NCBI GenBank assembly: GCA_030141605.1
Contig: JAQGDQ010000051.1
Span: forward strand, 434,001 to 498,000
Reading direction: 5' to 3'
Source: Tubiluchus corallicola
Taxonomy: Eukaryota; Priapulida; Priapulimorpha; Priapulimorphida; Tubiluchidae
Length of the DNA stretch: 64,000 nucleotides
Below are positions 39,015 through 51,324 of the stretch, piece by piece. Numbering within the stretch: position 1 is the first letter of the stretch; every line of letters starts with the position of its first letter. Both the position numbers and the translations under genes were made by a program. The notes under the pieces were generated by a model, which saw only the letters and a list, made by a program, of their open reading frames with translations, ran no database searches and was not told the DNA's origin.

Positions 39015-40325
39015 ATGGATGCTAAGTCCTTTGATGCCAGTTTATCTGTTGAAGAACTACAGCAGGCAGAAATCGGCATTGTCAAATATCTACAGTACAA
39101 GTACCTGAAAAATGATGATGTAATGAAAACTCTGAGGAAGTTAAGTCCTGTCATAGATTCCAATGGAGTAATGTGTGTAGGTGGCCGTGTGAACAGCATG
39201 CACCAGATGATTTTGCCTAAACATCATCACATAGTAGACCTGATTATACGTGAAGCACATGAAATGTCGGGGCATTCTGGACGAGAGTATGTGGTTGCCA
39301 AGCTGAGACAGAAGTACTGGATCATCAAGGTTAGAACCACAGTCAGATCACTCTTATCGAGCTGCATAGTCTGTAGACGACGTGATGGTGTTCCATTGTC
39401 TCAAAAAAATGGCTGACCTGCCAGATGATCACGTGTCTCCAGCTCTATCTGCCTTCACAGCTGTTGGTGTGGACTGCTTTGGTCCGTTTTTTGTCAAAAG
39501 AGGTCGTTCAGAGGTGAAGAGATACGGATGTGTCTTCACTTGCCTGACTATTCGTGCTATTCACATAGAGGTACTACATTCCCTGGAGACTGATAGTTTC
39601 ATTAATGCTCTTTTCAGATTTATTTCTCGCCGTGGGCCTCCGTCTGTCATCCGATCCGAAATGGCACTAACTTTGTCGGTGCAGAGAAAGAATTGAGCAA
39701 TATGCAACTGGGATCAGCAGAAGATTACAGATGTTCTACAGAAGCGTCATGTACAATGGATCTTTAACACACCAGGTGCATCCCATCATGGTGGAGCTTG
39801 GGAAAGGATGATCCGATCCATTCGCAGAGTTATATACAGTGAGCAAAGACTTGACGATGAAAGTTTGCCTACTCTGATGTGCATAGTAGAGTCCATTATA
39901 AATGATAGCCGATCACAACAGTGTCAGATGATCCAAATGATCTTGAGGCTCTCACTCCAAACCACTTACTGTTGTTAAGAACTGGATCAGTATCTGTGAA
40001 GCGCTTTGATTCTTCTGACTTATATAGGCGAAGATGGCACCAGGTACAGTATTTGACAGATGTCTTTTGGCGGCGATGGACTCACAAATATCTTCCGATG
40101 CTGCAACAATTCCAAAAGTGGGAGAAACAGAAGGAAAATCTCAAGTGTGGAGACATCGTTCTATTAATCGACAACACCTTGCCAAGAAACCGTTGGGAAC
40201 TTGGACGGATTATGGATAATTACCCTGGTAACGATGGCTTGGTCCGCTCTGTGTTGCTTAAGACAAAGTCGTCAACTCTGAAACGGCCAGTGCAGAAACT
40301 TTGTCTGCTTGAGCGTGTTTCATAA
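39015..40325 (+). pseudogene. BEL/Pao integrase and C-terminal DUF5641-like domain
   Basis: The zinc-binding part ('HHHIVDLIIREAH' and 'CIVCRRRDG') lies in one frame to 39416. The catalytic core begins in another frame ('VGVDCFGPF', 'TIRAIHIEV'). A further frameshift falls at about 39660, at the second catalytic motif, and 39690-39920 is badly broken. The final frame, 39921-40325, holds 'LTPNHLLLLRTG', 'FWRRWTHKYLP' and 'GDIVLLIDNTLPRNRW', the C-terminal domain usual in Pao elements. Integrase could not be made from this copy. Confidence 0.9.
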
Positions 40326-40422
40326 ACTGCAGTTCTGTGTTCCAAAATGAGGTTAAAGTTTAATGATTGATAAATATTTGTTATGTTTCATGTTCCAGAG
40401 AGAACATTCAAAGGGGGCGGGG

Positions 40423-40790
40423 TGTTGCAGGTACAAATGTTTTGGTCCATTACCCCTTCTCAAGGTAGTATATGCATTGGAAGCCACAATATATTAGACT
40501 GTAGCTCAACAAGCTAGACTACTTTTTCTACTCTGACATTGTATAGGTGGAACTTGTTATGTACACACGTCTTTGTTACATTTAAAATTTTACTTATAAT
40601 TATGCTGCTACCTTTTACTGACATTCTGGCTTTATCTCGACTCAATATTGGACCAACAATGCATTTTAGCCTTTTAGTGTAACGTAGTAATCTGTAGCAC
40701 TTATTTTCTAGCACTTATTTCAGTAGATTTGTAGATGTAGTAATTGTAGACTACAGAAAATTTGTATTTTTGTAGAATAAACTAACATAG
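40423..40790 (+). repeat. Presumed 3' LTR of the BEL/Pao element
   Basis: The purine tract 'aaagggggcgggg' ends at 40422 and is followed by TGTTGCAGGTAC, the classical junction of polypurine tract and 3' LTR. The right boundary is uncertain; AATAAA occurs near 40776. No matching 5' copy was found at 33.3-34.4 kb. Confidence 0.55.
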
Positions 40791-41116
40791 ATATGGGAAC
40801 CCAACTTTGATTTGAGCGTATACATTACACTTTTGTTAACATGGTGATGGAAAGAGACGCGTGGTGGTAATATTGGCAATGATGAATGATGATGGTGATG
40901 GTGACTGTGGTAGTAATCACAACAATAGAGCCAGCAAAAAACAGATAAACAAAAACAACGACTAGTAATAAACAACAGACAAACAAACAAAGAGGAAGCG
41001 AACAAAAACAAATAAAAACAAATGAAACAATATGAGCCTCTATAACTTGTTCGAGTAGGTTATATAAAATTTTTCGTAATGCCAAACTTTTATTGTATCA
41101 TACCTTCTCTGAATCG

Positions 41117-42215
41117 AATTTGCCTAGTACCAAACTTTCCCAGTACTAAACTTTCCTAGTCCAAACTTGAACGTAGGTAAAAATGGCACAGGAAAAATGG
41201 CGCAAATGGAAAAATAGGTCAAATTGGCACCCTTAGCAAAATATTGCTTAGGGTTAGGATGACAGTGGGGGAGGGTAATTATTTTAGTTACTTTTACTTC
41301 TACCAAGGAAGTTGTGTTTTAACACAGCTTGTTTGTCTGTTTGGTTGGTTTTTATCTGTTGTAGCAGCAAGCTTATTACACAAAAACTATCCAATAGATT
41401 TCCAAGCAACTTTGTGAAGAAAGGCGGGTAAGGGTGTCGAAATGGGAATTTTTCGCTAGTTCTTTTTTCTCAAAACTTGATTGAACACCACGTACCAAAA
41501 ACAAAAATCTCGAAGGGCTTCGTTGGGGTCTCAGAGAGTGTTTAAATTTCTTTTTTGTTATCTCTACTGGACAAACAACTTCGTGTTAATTCCAGTTCCA
41601 TTTCGAGAAATTCTCGCTTGTAAAACTATGTGACGCTGTCTATAAACTTATTAATGTGTATAGCCGGATCAGGTAACTTGCTTTGTATTATATTTGTCAG
41701 TCTATTACCATCGCCAAAATAATGGTGAAATACGGTAGATAAACACAAAGTGGAACATTTGTACATTGTTGATTATAAATCCATTTAACGAACAAATATT
41801 TTGTGAGTTTTTTGCTAGTCTATATAATACCAATACAGATACATTTTTGTATGTTTGCTTGTTTATTTTTGTGTTATATTTTTTGAATCAAAAGAATTAA
41901 CCGAATAAGTTTAGGATTGTTCAGCTTTGGCAAAAATCTGCTTCCTACTGAGCACATTCTAGTTTTATTATAGAAATCAATTGTATAAAAATAATATATA
42001 AGCTATTTTTCCTACTTTTACATTTGTGCCATTTTTTCCTGTGCGATTTTTACCGACTTTTCCAGTTGTACCGTTTTTTCCTGTGCCATTTTTATCGCAT
42101 ACTAAAAATTCCTAGTACCAACATTTCCCTGTAACAAAATTTCCTCGTACCGAAATTACCTATGCCAAACTTACCTGTATCAAGCTTACTAGTACCAAAC
42201 TTACCGTGCCCCAAT
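41117..42215. mobile_element. Foldback-like elements 3 (right end) and 4
   Basis: Three signals adjoin. Units 'tagtaccaaactttcc' at 41117-41168 are the reverse complement of the array at 33411-33730. Units of the opposite sense ('ggcacaggaaaaatgg', 'cgcaaatggaaaaat') follow at 41176-41231. Then 42007-42215 holds about 13 units facing back, running from 'tttgtgccattttttcc' types to 'tagtaccaacatttcc' types. The last two arrays bound about 780 bp of non-coding DNA, making a compact 1.04-kb element next to the end of the larger one. The shared 16-bp periodicity and consensus show the arrays are related. Confidence 0.6.
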
Positions 42216-43373
42216 TCAAATGTGTTGCGTATCACTTCAAGACACAACACGGTAAACAAAACAAAAAGATCGGGCTAAATAACGGAAATGCACAGAGTGA
42301 ATAATCGTTTATAGTTTTGATTACAATTTCCTGCCTTTTTAAGTAACCAATGGTGTGAAAACAGTAAATCTTATAATAGTTATTCATTGTTAACAAATTT
42401 ATTAGCAAATTTGCAAAAGTGTTGCAATTGTCGATGAATGCTGCTGAAAGAATTTTCCGCTGAAATAAATATCATTCGCTATTAAGTGCAATATTTTATG
42501 AAAATCAATGCACTCGTTTGGCTCGCTTAATAGCCGAGTTAATAAAATATCTTTTCGGAAATGCCAAAATCTCCTCACAATTCATGTTGACCTAAAAACT
42601 CTGATTTGAATTGACGGTACGTGTACAATACGCCCTTTAGACGTTAATTTTTGAGTTCGCATGTCATGTATTTATTTTCGGGTGTTCACTGTATTGGCCT
42701 TTTCTATAAATATCTTCCATATGCTGCAGTTCAACAGAATCCGTTTCGTGGATGATGTGAAGCTTACTGGTGTTCGTGCAACGTGCTGTATCAGTCGGGC
42801 TTCAGTAACAACTATAATACTTATGAAGTTTGGACATTCTGAAAAACGCAGTTTAGATAATTTACTGGTATTTTCAACTAAAAAGCAGTAGATACATTCT
42901 TTGCATTCCTACGTAGTTTCTAAAACAGTAGCTTCAGTCACACTCAGGCCAGAATGGATTATCGGCGTACGAGGCACGATCTTTCTGATGTAAGCAAAAA
43001 TATTTCTATCATAGTTTAACAAAAAATTCTTTTTTATTTTAAAGTACTATATAGTCATTATTAGTTCAGTAGTCATTAATTCGTATTTAACTTAATTTTT
43101 AGTCTCGTGCGCAATTGAAAAAGTAACAATTCGACGTCACTGGCTCATTAGCATTCCGCACACTCTGTATGACAACGGTTATTCCATTTATTAGACGGAC
43201 AATGCATGAGGATTCTCATGTTAAATTATGTTTCGTTAAACCGTTGTATTTTCAACGTATTTTAATGCCGACGTACCCAATGCAAGCGGGGTCTGATGAT
43301 GGCTGAAGTCTCGCGTTGCCTCTTTCGGATTTTGCATAACTAAGAAAAACTAAGAAAAGTAATATATACGTAG
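42216..43373. other. Unassigned sequence
   Basis: I see no gene, transposon domain or repeat partner here. The 76-codon frame at 42661-42891 has no recognisable features. Confidence 0.35.
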
Positions 43374-44432
43374 GACCGGATTATGATCTTCTGGGGCCAC
43401 TAGACTAATGGAATTATGGGCCCGATCAGAAGGAGCCACCCTCTAACTCTTGAATATTTTTTCTCGTGATATATTTTAGCGATATTTGCACAGCTTGAAG
43501 TAAACATTACCAGGGCTGGACCCATTAGCAAACTACGCGGTTGCCTAGGGCGCCAAATTCTGGAAATAATTATTTAATTTTTAAGTTTGCTTTAGCATAA
43601 GTAATTACATAGTGAATGTGTAATTGCTTAAGTGCACAACACTTTAATTTAATGAAACGAACTGCTTCCGTTACTTTCCTGTCAACGTGTATTTATCGTT
43701 AACACGGAGCTGTCTGCCTTCAGCAAAACACTTTTGTTTACCTGGCTTCCTAATTACGTCACCGTATGCAGACATTATAAAGCATTCATTTAATAAAAAA
43801 TTTTACAATAACATTTATCAAATTATGGCAGAGATTGCCAGAGAAACCTATGAGAATCGTAGCCCTTTGGAACGTAATACAGGAAACGCAAGGTTAAAAA
43901 AAGCTGGCGGACACCGAACAGCAAAAAGAATCGCTAATGAAATATTTTCAACCAGACAACAGCTATACACGAAGTTATGAAGATAAGGAAACTAGTGAAA
44001 TGGATGCAAGTAAAAACGAGTTAAGTTTTTCTGATGAAAAGTCTGATTGAAAATCTAGCTAAAACTGTGTACGTGAAGAATATGCAGCAGATACTGTAGA
44101 AATTTTTCTTACTCCTGAAGACCCAAGTGCATGGCGACTGTGGGGAAAACGTTAACCGTAGAGGAGGGGATCTCAGATTATCTAGAGCAGGCCTTGCTTA
44201 TTCTACATAATTTAAATCAACTAGAATGACTATATTTTCTTTGTCCTTAAAATATTCCTTAAAAATGCCACTATTCTACTATTTGTTGCCAACCAAATTA
44301 GCACATATTTAAATGCAAACGTGGTGAAAAAACCGATTTTTTGCTAAATGTTACCACCGCTTGAGGGCCCCCAAGCTTGAGAGGCTCTAGGCTGCAGCCT
44401 ATACTAGCCTATAGGATAATCCGGCACTGCAT
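43374..44432. mobile_element. hAT-like element remnant
   Basis: The left end, 'ggaccggattatgatcttct', and the right end, 'aggataatccggcactg', are inverted relatives. Both are followed inward by 'ggggccactagac'- and 'gggcccccaagc'-type sequence and by 'agcctataggat'. They resemble the ends of the small element at 10630-11037. A nested 'cagggctggacccattagc' to 'ggcgccaaa' motif near 43511 looks like another terminus. Interior frames (for example 43687-43980, 'NARLKKAGGHRTAKRIANE') are short and broken. No intact transposase and no clear target duplication are seen. Confidence 0.45.
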
Positions 44433-45227
44433 GTATACGCCATTTAACGAGGCTGATTTTTAATGAGTGCCCTTCTCCATCTTACATCATATATTTTACC
44501 ATTTTAGTATTGCATAACGGTCTGGTAAAATATCTTTCACTTTTATTTTTTTGTATCCTACCTAGGAATACAAAACATAGAAATTGGATAAACTCTTCTA
44601 TTTGAATTTTTTCTCTATATTCCCTACCTGATATCTAAAATTGTATTTTAGAAAGTGATTTTGATTTATTATTAGTTACTCCTCTCTGTATTACGAGTGT
44701 AATCTTACGACACGTACGTTTAATTTCATTTTAGAATCACAAAACATTTTCAGGATTTTGAAAACTGAAAGCCCGAACAATTAAATTAAAAGTCGATGTA
44801 ATTCAATAACTTATTTAGTTTTACACATTATACTGCATAATTAGCGCCATATTCTTAATTAATCCTTACGCAGTATTTACATAATAGTTATTTTGTCTTG
44901 TAAACAGTGTAGGTTTATTTTTTAACATTTAAAATCCCGAAAAAATAAAATGAGTAAAATAAAATTAACACATCCATAAAAATAACAGCATCATAGCTGT
45001 TTTTTTCGTTTACTTGACAACATTTAGTGCAAAATATCATTTTTTGGAGGTTCTTAGCAAAGACTAGAGGGTGAGCGCTAAGATGTTTCTAGTTTGCTCC
45101 GTTAAATTTGTATACAAATTAAATGAAAATTCTAGACTCTATAGCATTTTAAAAAGCGTTTACTTTACTTTTTTGTGTCAATCCTGTATATTAACACTAC
45201 TTTACTAATCACATATTCTTCTTACAG
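44433..45227 (+). other. Non-coding sequence upstream of the large exon
   Basis: This is AT-rich sequence with no recognised repeat, ending in a good acceptor 'attcttcttacag' at 45227. It is presumed intron. Confidence 0.5.
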
Positions 45228-46931
45228 ATTGGCCACGAACAATATAGAATTAAAACTGGGGATGTATACAGAAGTCCGTCAAATTATCGTCAAGTAGATG
45301 GTCCTACGACTCGTTCACGAGATCGTTATTTTAGCAAACCGTCGCCGTCACGAGTACCGTCCTTAGATCGTTATTCAGACAGGGGCAGAAACCGTTCCTC
45401 AGACAGAAGTCCTGCGAAGTCCATTGCTCCTAATTCTTACATTGAATCACTCACAAGTAACGATAAACTCACAGAAAGAACACCTTTATTCTCTGCGAAA
45501 ACTGACAATACTTCAGACAGAAAAACACTCAAATCAACTTCCTCAACTGATTATGATTCTTTTTCAAAAAGGCCTACGAAAAAAAAGTATGCACCACAAC
45601 AGAAAGACTACGCCGGCCCAACAAGTTCCTTATCCCCTCCACGAAAATCAGGGGACTCAAAAAAAACATTTCAAAGAGCAACTAATCAATCAACATTTCC
45701 AGTAGTTTCGGAATCAGCTTCAGACAATGTAAAACATTTGCAGCCAAGTTTGAGCAGGACATACAGTGTGGAATCTCCCGTAAAAAAACCAACCATGCCT
45801 CACAAAATGAAGTCAGAAAACCCTGCTGTAGGCGAAAATGATTTACGCAAAAGTGATAAATATTTAAAGCAACATGGTGAAATAACTAGTGCCCTAGTTG
45901 ATACAAGCGATAACATGAATTCAAGTGAGCCATTAAAAGGATGGCGTAGAAAAGTTTATGGAAACGAAGGTTCAGAATCAACTGACGACGTTTTACCAAC
46001 TGAAAAACCTCGAAGTACAGCTGAAATCCGAAGAGAAGCAAGACAAGAAGGTGTGAAAAAGTACGGGAGGAGGCACGATGTAATCGCTATACCCAAAATG
46101 CTTCCACCAGAGCTAGATAAACGAAAGAGACCCACAGGAATTCAGTATCCACCAGGCTATCATCATATGACAGGAGAAAAGCTACCGGAAGACACATCAA
46201 AATTAAAAAATGAGTTTGAAAATGAAAATGAGTCCGTAGTATCTGTTAGATCGGACAGTGACATCAAGTCGCCAAGAGCAGCAAGGAAACTACAACGTGA
46301 ACATAAATTGAAAGTACACATTCCAGACAAATCAAATGCTTCCGCTAGTACTGAACGAGGCAACAATATGCAACCTTTGCCAAACAAAGATTTCAGAAAA
46401 TCTCTGCTCAACAGGGCTGATGTGGATGTTGATGAAAGAGAGTATGAGAAATTGCTGAAGGAAAGACAGACGTCTAAAAGGTGCCAAAAGCAGGTATCAG
46501 ACAGACCGTACAACAAACGTATTAATGCAAATGCATATTTGCACGATGACCACCAAAAATCATTTTTATCTGCTTCGACAGATTCTGGGAGTGATTATGT
46601 AGAAAAGAAAGTGACTGTATCTCCGAAATCACCCAATAGTGCAGAAAATGCAGCGGGAATACCCCTCCACGAAGCGGATGGCCAAAAGGTACCTACATCA
46701 AAAAATAATCGTCATTCAAAACAGGTGAAAAACTTTATAAGTGATGTAAAAAATATTGACTTGCTTCTTGCTGACAGTGAAGACTTTGATGAAAACCAGT
46801 ATGATTTTAATGAATTAGAAAAACGATATGATGATAAAAGCATTATTGCAAAGAAAGCGCTTATTACTGCCGACTGTTTGGATCTTGAAAAAACTAACAC
46901 GGGAAATCATGACATCCACAACGCAAAAAAG
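45228..46931 (+). CDS. Large internal exon of an unrecognised protein
   Basis: This 1704-nt stretch is open in one frame for all 568 codons, between an acceptor ('cttcttacag') and a strong donor (AAAAAG|GTGAGT). Both junctions are phase 0, so the exon could be skipped without a frame change. The protein is hydrophilic and probably mostly disordered: Ser, Lys, Arg and Asp rich, opening with an RS-like segment ('RSRDRYFSKPSPSR', 'DRYSDRGRNRSSDRSP'). A better-ordered core follows near residues 225-310 ('KGWRRKVYGNEGSE', 'TAEIRREARQEGVKKYGRRH', 'RPTGIQYPPGYHHM'). An acidic segment is near the end ('LLLADSEDFDENQYDFNELE'). I do not recognise the family; a nuclear or cytoskeletal scaffold is possible but not shown. 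Other exons were not identified, and the 3' side is full of transposons. Confidence 0.8.
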
Positions 46932-47003
46932 GTGAGTAGAACAGAACAGAACCGGGAAATTATTTTTTACATGGATAAAATATAAAAACATAATATTAAT
47001 TAT

Positions 47004-47646
47004 TACAAGTAAAAATATGCAAAATGTTACAATCATCCCCTGTCTCCCCTACATCTCATCTAAAATGTTGTTTTACCAATTTAGTTCTGTTGTCCTTAGT
47101 AAATAATTTTCAATTGGTTTTTAAATCTTTAACTTATAAATTTTTCCTTTATGACTTTATTTTGTGACACTTATCAGCAATTCAAAATTCTTAGTTCTTA
47201 ATGCTTAGGTTTTTTAATTTAAAATGTCCATTTGATTTTAATGTATGCTATTAATGTAAAGTGTTTACTGTACAATTTCACTTATTTAAAATTATCTATT
47301 TAATGCACTAATCATGTATGGACCATGTGGAAATGGTGTATTAAATACAATTTTGATGTGCATTCATGTAAAGATAAATTTCTATTCTATTCTATCTTGA
47401 TCTTGAAATGCACGCCGCGGTCGTGGCGTCATCTGGGTTAATGTGAGTCGCCAAGAAGACAGCTTAGAATTGCTTTACAATGTTTATGCCAGTTAGCATA
47501 CTTCTCCGTTATTGTTGCAGAGGGTTAAACGTGTGGACAACCCATTAAAAGTTAAAATAAAACTCATCTAGTCTATGCACGTATTAACTCATTAATTAGA
47601 AAATTCTCGCTGTGTTCCCTCAATGTTAAATTACGTCTTTCTAAAA

Positions 47647-47739
<93 letters not shown>

Positions 47740-47740
47740 G
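47004..47740 (+). mobile_element. Retroposon-like repeat C with (TTA)n tail, copy 2
   Basis: Bases 47004-47647 are the near-identical reverse complement of 24074-24717, followed by about 30 TTA units to 47740. It begins 72 bp inside the intron after the large exon, in the same direction as that gene. Confidence 0.8.
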
Positions 47741-47949
47741 TAATTATTATTATGAGTTTATTTTGCATAAAAATATACAGCTTACAAAGACAGCAGGATG
47801 TTAGTCAAGTAACATACCTACAGAAATTCAACTTCGTAACATCCACTCATTTCAGTATGCTTGTAATTGTATTACAATATACGGTGTTGCAAGAATCTAT
47901 AACAGGTATCATAAAGCGTAATCTTTAAATGGATTTTTTTACCATTTGT

Positions 47950-48291
47950 TGTGGAGATCCGCTAGAATTAAATAGTATATTGTAGAATGTTCTATAGTAT
48001 AGTAGAACTATCTTCTTACCTTGTAGAAGTTTCGAGAATTTTTTGCACTGATATATAAGGCGGAGCTGGCCGCTGGGGTTTATTCTCTCACCTTCTCTTG
48101 TATCCTTGTATTCTCGGAATCTCAGATACGATTTCTCGCTTTCACGTTTCCAGATTATTACATTTACTGTAAACATTTCGCGTTCCTTCATACTTTTGTG
48201 TTGTAGAATTCTCGTATAATCAACTAGTTTAACTTGCCGACGTGTTTTCTGGTTTTCTCTACGAGCCTTCCGAGAGACACAAAACACAACA
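47950..48291 (+). repeat. 5' LTR of Ty3/gypsy element 1
   Basis: It starts TGTGGAGATC and ends ACACAACA, and is repeated at 52479-52816 with roughly 7-8 percent difference, most of it near the 3' end. Strong landmarks common to both are 'ggcggagctggccgctgggg' and 'cattttcgcgttcc'-like sequence. The 3' ends of the two LTRs differ over about 15 bp ('gccttccgagagac' against 'aaaaactatat'). Target duplications were not evident. Confidence 0.88.
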
Positions 48292-48307
48292 AATTTTGGC
48301 AAAGTCG

Positions 48308-49363
48308 ATGTTTATTCAAGCAATGATGGCGGAGCAGATGGGCGAACTTCTCAAGCTCCTCTCGCAGCAGATTCAGATCCAGAGGGAACAGATGGATCGG
48401 CAGGCGCAGCAAAACAAAGAAGATATGGATGCTATGAGGAGGCTGCTTCAGGCTCGAACTCCTGAAGATGATGCCAGTTCAAGCACCCATCTTCTACCTG
48501 CATCAGCACTTACAGCTGCTATTCCACCATTTGTTGCTTTTGATCCAACTTCTGAACTGTGGCCTGACTACTGGTCAAGATTTTGTACCTTCGTGGCAGC
48601 CAACGCAGTACCTGACCAACGCAAGGCTCAAGTTTTCCTAACAAATCAGACTGCTGCCATCTACAAACAACTGGCGAATCTGGCGATGCGACAGTCTCCA
48701 TCCAAGGATATCAACAAACTGACAATAGACGAGACTGTCGACTTTATGAAGGAACAGTTTGACCCTAAAATCTTCATTGTGTGAGAACGTTTCAAGTTCT
48801 GGAGTGACATGCAACGGAAGCCAGGCGAAACTCTCTGGGAGTTAGCAGCTCACATATGCCAAGACACTGCTACCTATGACTTTTCTTCAATCCAAGCCCC
48901 ACAAGATGAAGCTCTGAGGCAGAGATTTATATGCTCTGTCAACAATGAAGCTGTCTTGAAGGCTATCTTCAAGATCAAGGATGAAGATCTGACTATTGCC
49001 CGTGCTGTCCAAGTCGCTATCGAGACTGAAGACGCGGCAAAGGTTACCAAGGAAACTGTCTACGGTTCCAAGACCAGGCCCGTCAACAAAGTCAAGCTGA
49101 ACTAGAACAAGGGTCAACGAAGGAACCATCAGCAGTTAAATTCCACAGACACGGATACAAAGTGCTACCGTTGTGAAAAGGCCCACAAAGTGACTGACTG
49201 TCCCTACAAGGATGCCAAGTGCCATTTCTGTGACAAGAAAGGACATTTGGAGGCTGTTTGCATGAAGAAGCAACGACAGCAACTGGACCGGAAATCTGGA
49301 AAGTCCTTGAGGAGAATCACAAAAGATGAGCTTGTCAAGGCGATCCTCGGTGAAGTTCTCTAA
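48308..49363 (+). pseudogene. Ty3/gypsy element 1 gag
   Basis: One frame runs from ATG at 48308 through the stops at 48782-48784 (TGA) and 49103-49105 (TAG) to TAA at 49361. It begins with a glutamine-rich helical segment ('LLKLLSQQIQIQREQMDRQ') and contains a retrotransposon gag core ('IPPFVAFDPTSELWPDYWSR', 'RKPGETLWELAAHICQD'). It ends in two Cys/His knuckles ('CYRCEKAHKVTDC' and 'CHFCDKKGHLEAVC'). The first knuckle keeps C-C-H-C spacing only approximately. Two internal stops disable it. Confidence 0.88.
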
Positions 49364-49375
49364 GATTCTTCTAGT

Positions 49376-49777
49376 TTGGATGTCGACGTCAACATCCAAG
49401 ACCAACAGTTCAAGATGAAACTTGACACTGCAACCATAGGAAATTTCATTTCAGTGCCGGTCTGGAAACAACTAGAAAAGCCAAAGCTGGATGACATCAG
49501 ACATCGCAATGAGTCTGCCAGCGATCACGACCTGCCAGTGCTGGGAACTTTCATGGGCCAGACCAAGGATCCAAAGACTGGTAAACAAAGCTCAATTCCC
49601 TACATCGTCACCAAGATCCCTGACCTAAACCTGCTTGGACGAAATACTATCCAGATTCTGAGATTTTCTGTGGACAATGCTCCAGGACTGAGAAGCATAG
49701 AGAGTCACGACAAGAGCAAGGCTGTTAAAAAGTCATGTCCAGATACCTCTTTCATTGGAAGTCAAGTTCAAGTCTGA
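49376..49777 (+). pseudogene. Ty3/gypsy element 1 protease region
   Basis: This is in the same frame as gag, directly after a stop at 49361. 'FKMKLDTATIGNFISVPVW' occupies the place of the retropepsin active-site loop, but the third residue of the expected D-T/S-G is Ala, so the active-site Gly is missing. 'IPDLNLLGRNTIQIL' matches the later LLGR-type motif. It ends at a frameshift near 49775. Confidence 0.75.
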
Positions 49778-50626
49778 CATGAAGCCGGTTTTTCACAAGG
49801 CACGACCGGTTCCATTCGCTTTTCGTGATGACCTGGCTAACGTTGCGAAGAAGGCATCGCCAAAGGTGTCTGGAAGCCAGTCCAATTCAACAAATACGGA
49901 ATGCCAGTGGTACAGATTCGTAAAGCTTACACTCCAGATGCTCAGAAGCCCAAGTTGCAGACCTGTGGTGACTACTCAGTCGGCATCAGCGATCAGCTAG
50001 AGGACCACCGTCATCCAATGCCACTCCCAGAGGGACTGATGCAGAAGCTAGGAGGCAGATACGGCTAATCAAAGATTGATCTTGCTGATGCCTACAACGA
50101 GATTATGCTGACACCCAAGAGTCAATGCAGGCTAACTCTCAGAACCCACCGTGGGGTACTCCTGCAGCAACGACTCCCTTTCGGAATCAAGTCAGTGCCT
50201 GGTTACTTTCAGGAGATCATGGAGAACTTGACCAGTGATCTGCCTGGAGTTGCCGACTTCCAAGACGATATGCTCGCCAGTGGGCAAGACACAAATGATC
50301 ACCTGAGCAACCTGAGACGGTTGCTCACTCGTCTGAATGACAAAAGACTCAGAAGTCGTCGTAAAAAGTGCACACAACCAAGTATTGAATATCTTGGGCA
50401 CACCTTATCGGCCGAAGGAGTCGCAAAAGGATCCAAGGTCGAGGCAGTCATGAAGATGCCACCTCCTACAGACGTCTCAACCTTGAAGTCTTTCTTGGAC
50501 TCGGTGCAGTTCTACGGGAAGTTCATCCCAAACCTAGCTACTATGGCAGAGCCTCTTTACCGCTTGACCAAGAAAACAGCCCCTAGAAGTGGGGAGATGA
50601 GGAGCAAACAGCATTTGAACTGTTGA
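49755..50626 (+). pseudogene. Ty3/gypsy element 1 reverse transcriptase
   Basis: It starts in one frame ('KPVFHKARPVPFAFRDDL') and shifts at about 49860 to the frame with 'KYGMPVVQIRKAY', 'SKIDLADAYNEI', 'LPFGIKSVPGYFQ' and catalytic 'FQDDMLASG', then 'YLGHTLSAEGV'. An in-frame TAA lies at about 50066. The second and third catalytic Asp are present. It ends at 50624, with the next domain one frame over. Confidence 0.9.
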
Positions 50627-51324
50627 AAAATGTGCTATCCTTAGATCAAGTCCTTGTGCATTTCGACCCAGACAAGCCTCTGGGATTGGCTTGTGACACG
50701 TTCAACGTTGGAATTGGAGCTGTCCTGTTTCATCGTTATCCGAACAGAAGCGAGCGTCCAATTGCCAATGTGTCCAGGACTCTCACTGCTGCAGAAAGGA
50801 ACTACAGCCAAATACATAAGGAAGCCCTAGCCATTATCTTTGGCTTGTGGAAATTCTACCAGTACCTCTACGGGCATCATCTCGTACTGGTGACTGATCA
50901 TAAGCCATTGACATCACTCTTCGGACCAAAGAAAGGGACGCCACTTCTTGCAGCTAATCGTCTAGCTCGGTGGGTCCTTTGGCTGAACCAGTTTGACTAC
51001 AACATCGAGTACCAGAAAACAGCAGATGCCCTTAGTCGCTTGCCATCTGGAGACGACAACGACTTTGACAGGGAGGAAAATGGTGAAGACATGGACATGG
51101 TATGTGCCATCAAAGTTCTCAGTCTTCAAGCCAAGCCTGTGGATGCCAACATCCTCCGACAAGAGTCAGGGAAAGATCCAGTGCTAGATACAGTCATGTG
51201 CAACGTCCGAGAAGGATGGCCGCCCAAGCACGCTGAGATCAAAAAGAAGTCAAAAAGTTCCGGAAGTTGTCGGATTCACTCAGTATCTGCTGTGGATGCC
51301 TCATTCATGGATCAAGAGTTGTGA
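50623..51324 (+). pseudogene. Ty3/gypsy element 1 RNase H
   Basis: Motifs of the gypsy RNase H are intact: 'LACDTFNVGIGAVLFHR', 'YSQIHKEALAIIFGLWKF', 'LVTDHKPLTSLFG' and 'TADALSRLP'. The frame overlaps the reverse transcriptase frame by a few bases after a frameshift and continues into the start of the integrase linker. A further shift at about 51270 passes to integrase. Confidence 0.9.
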
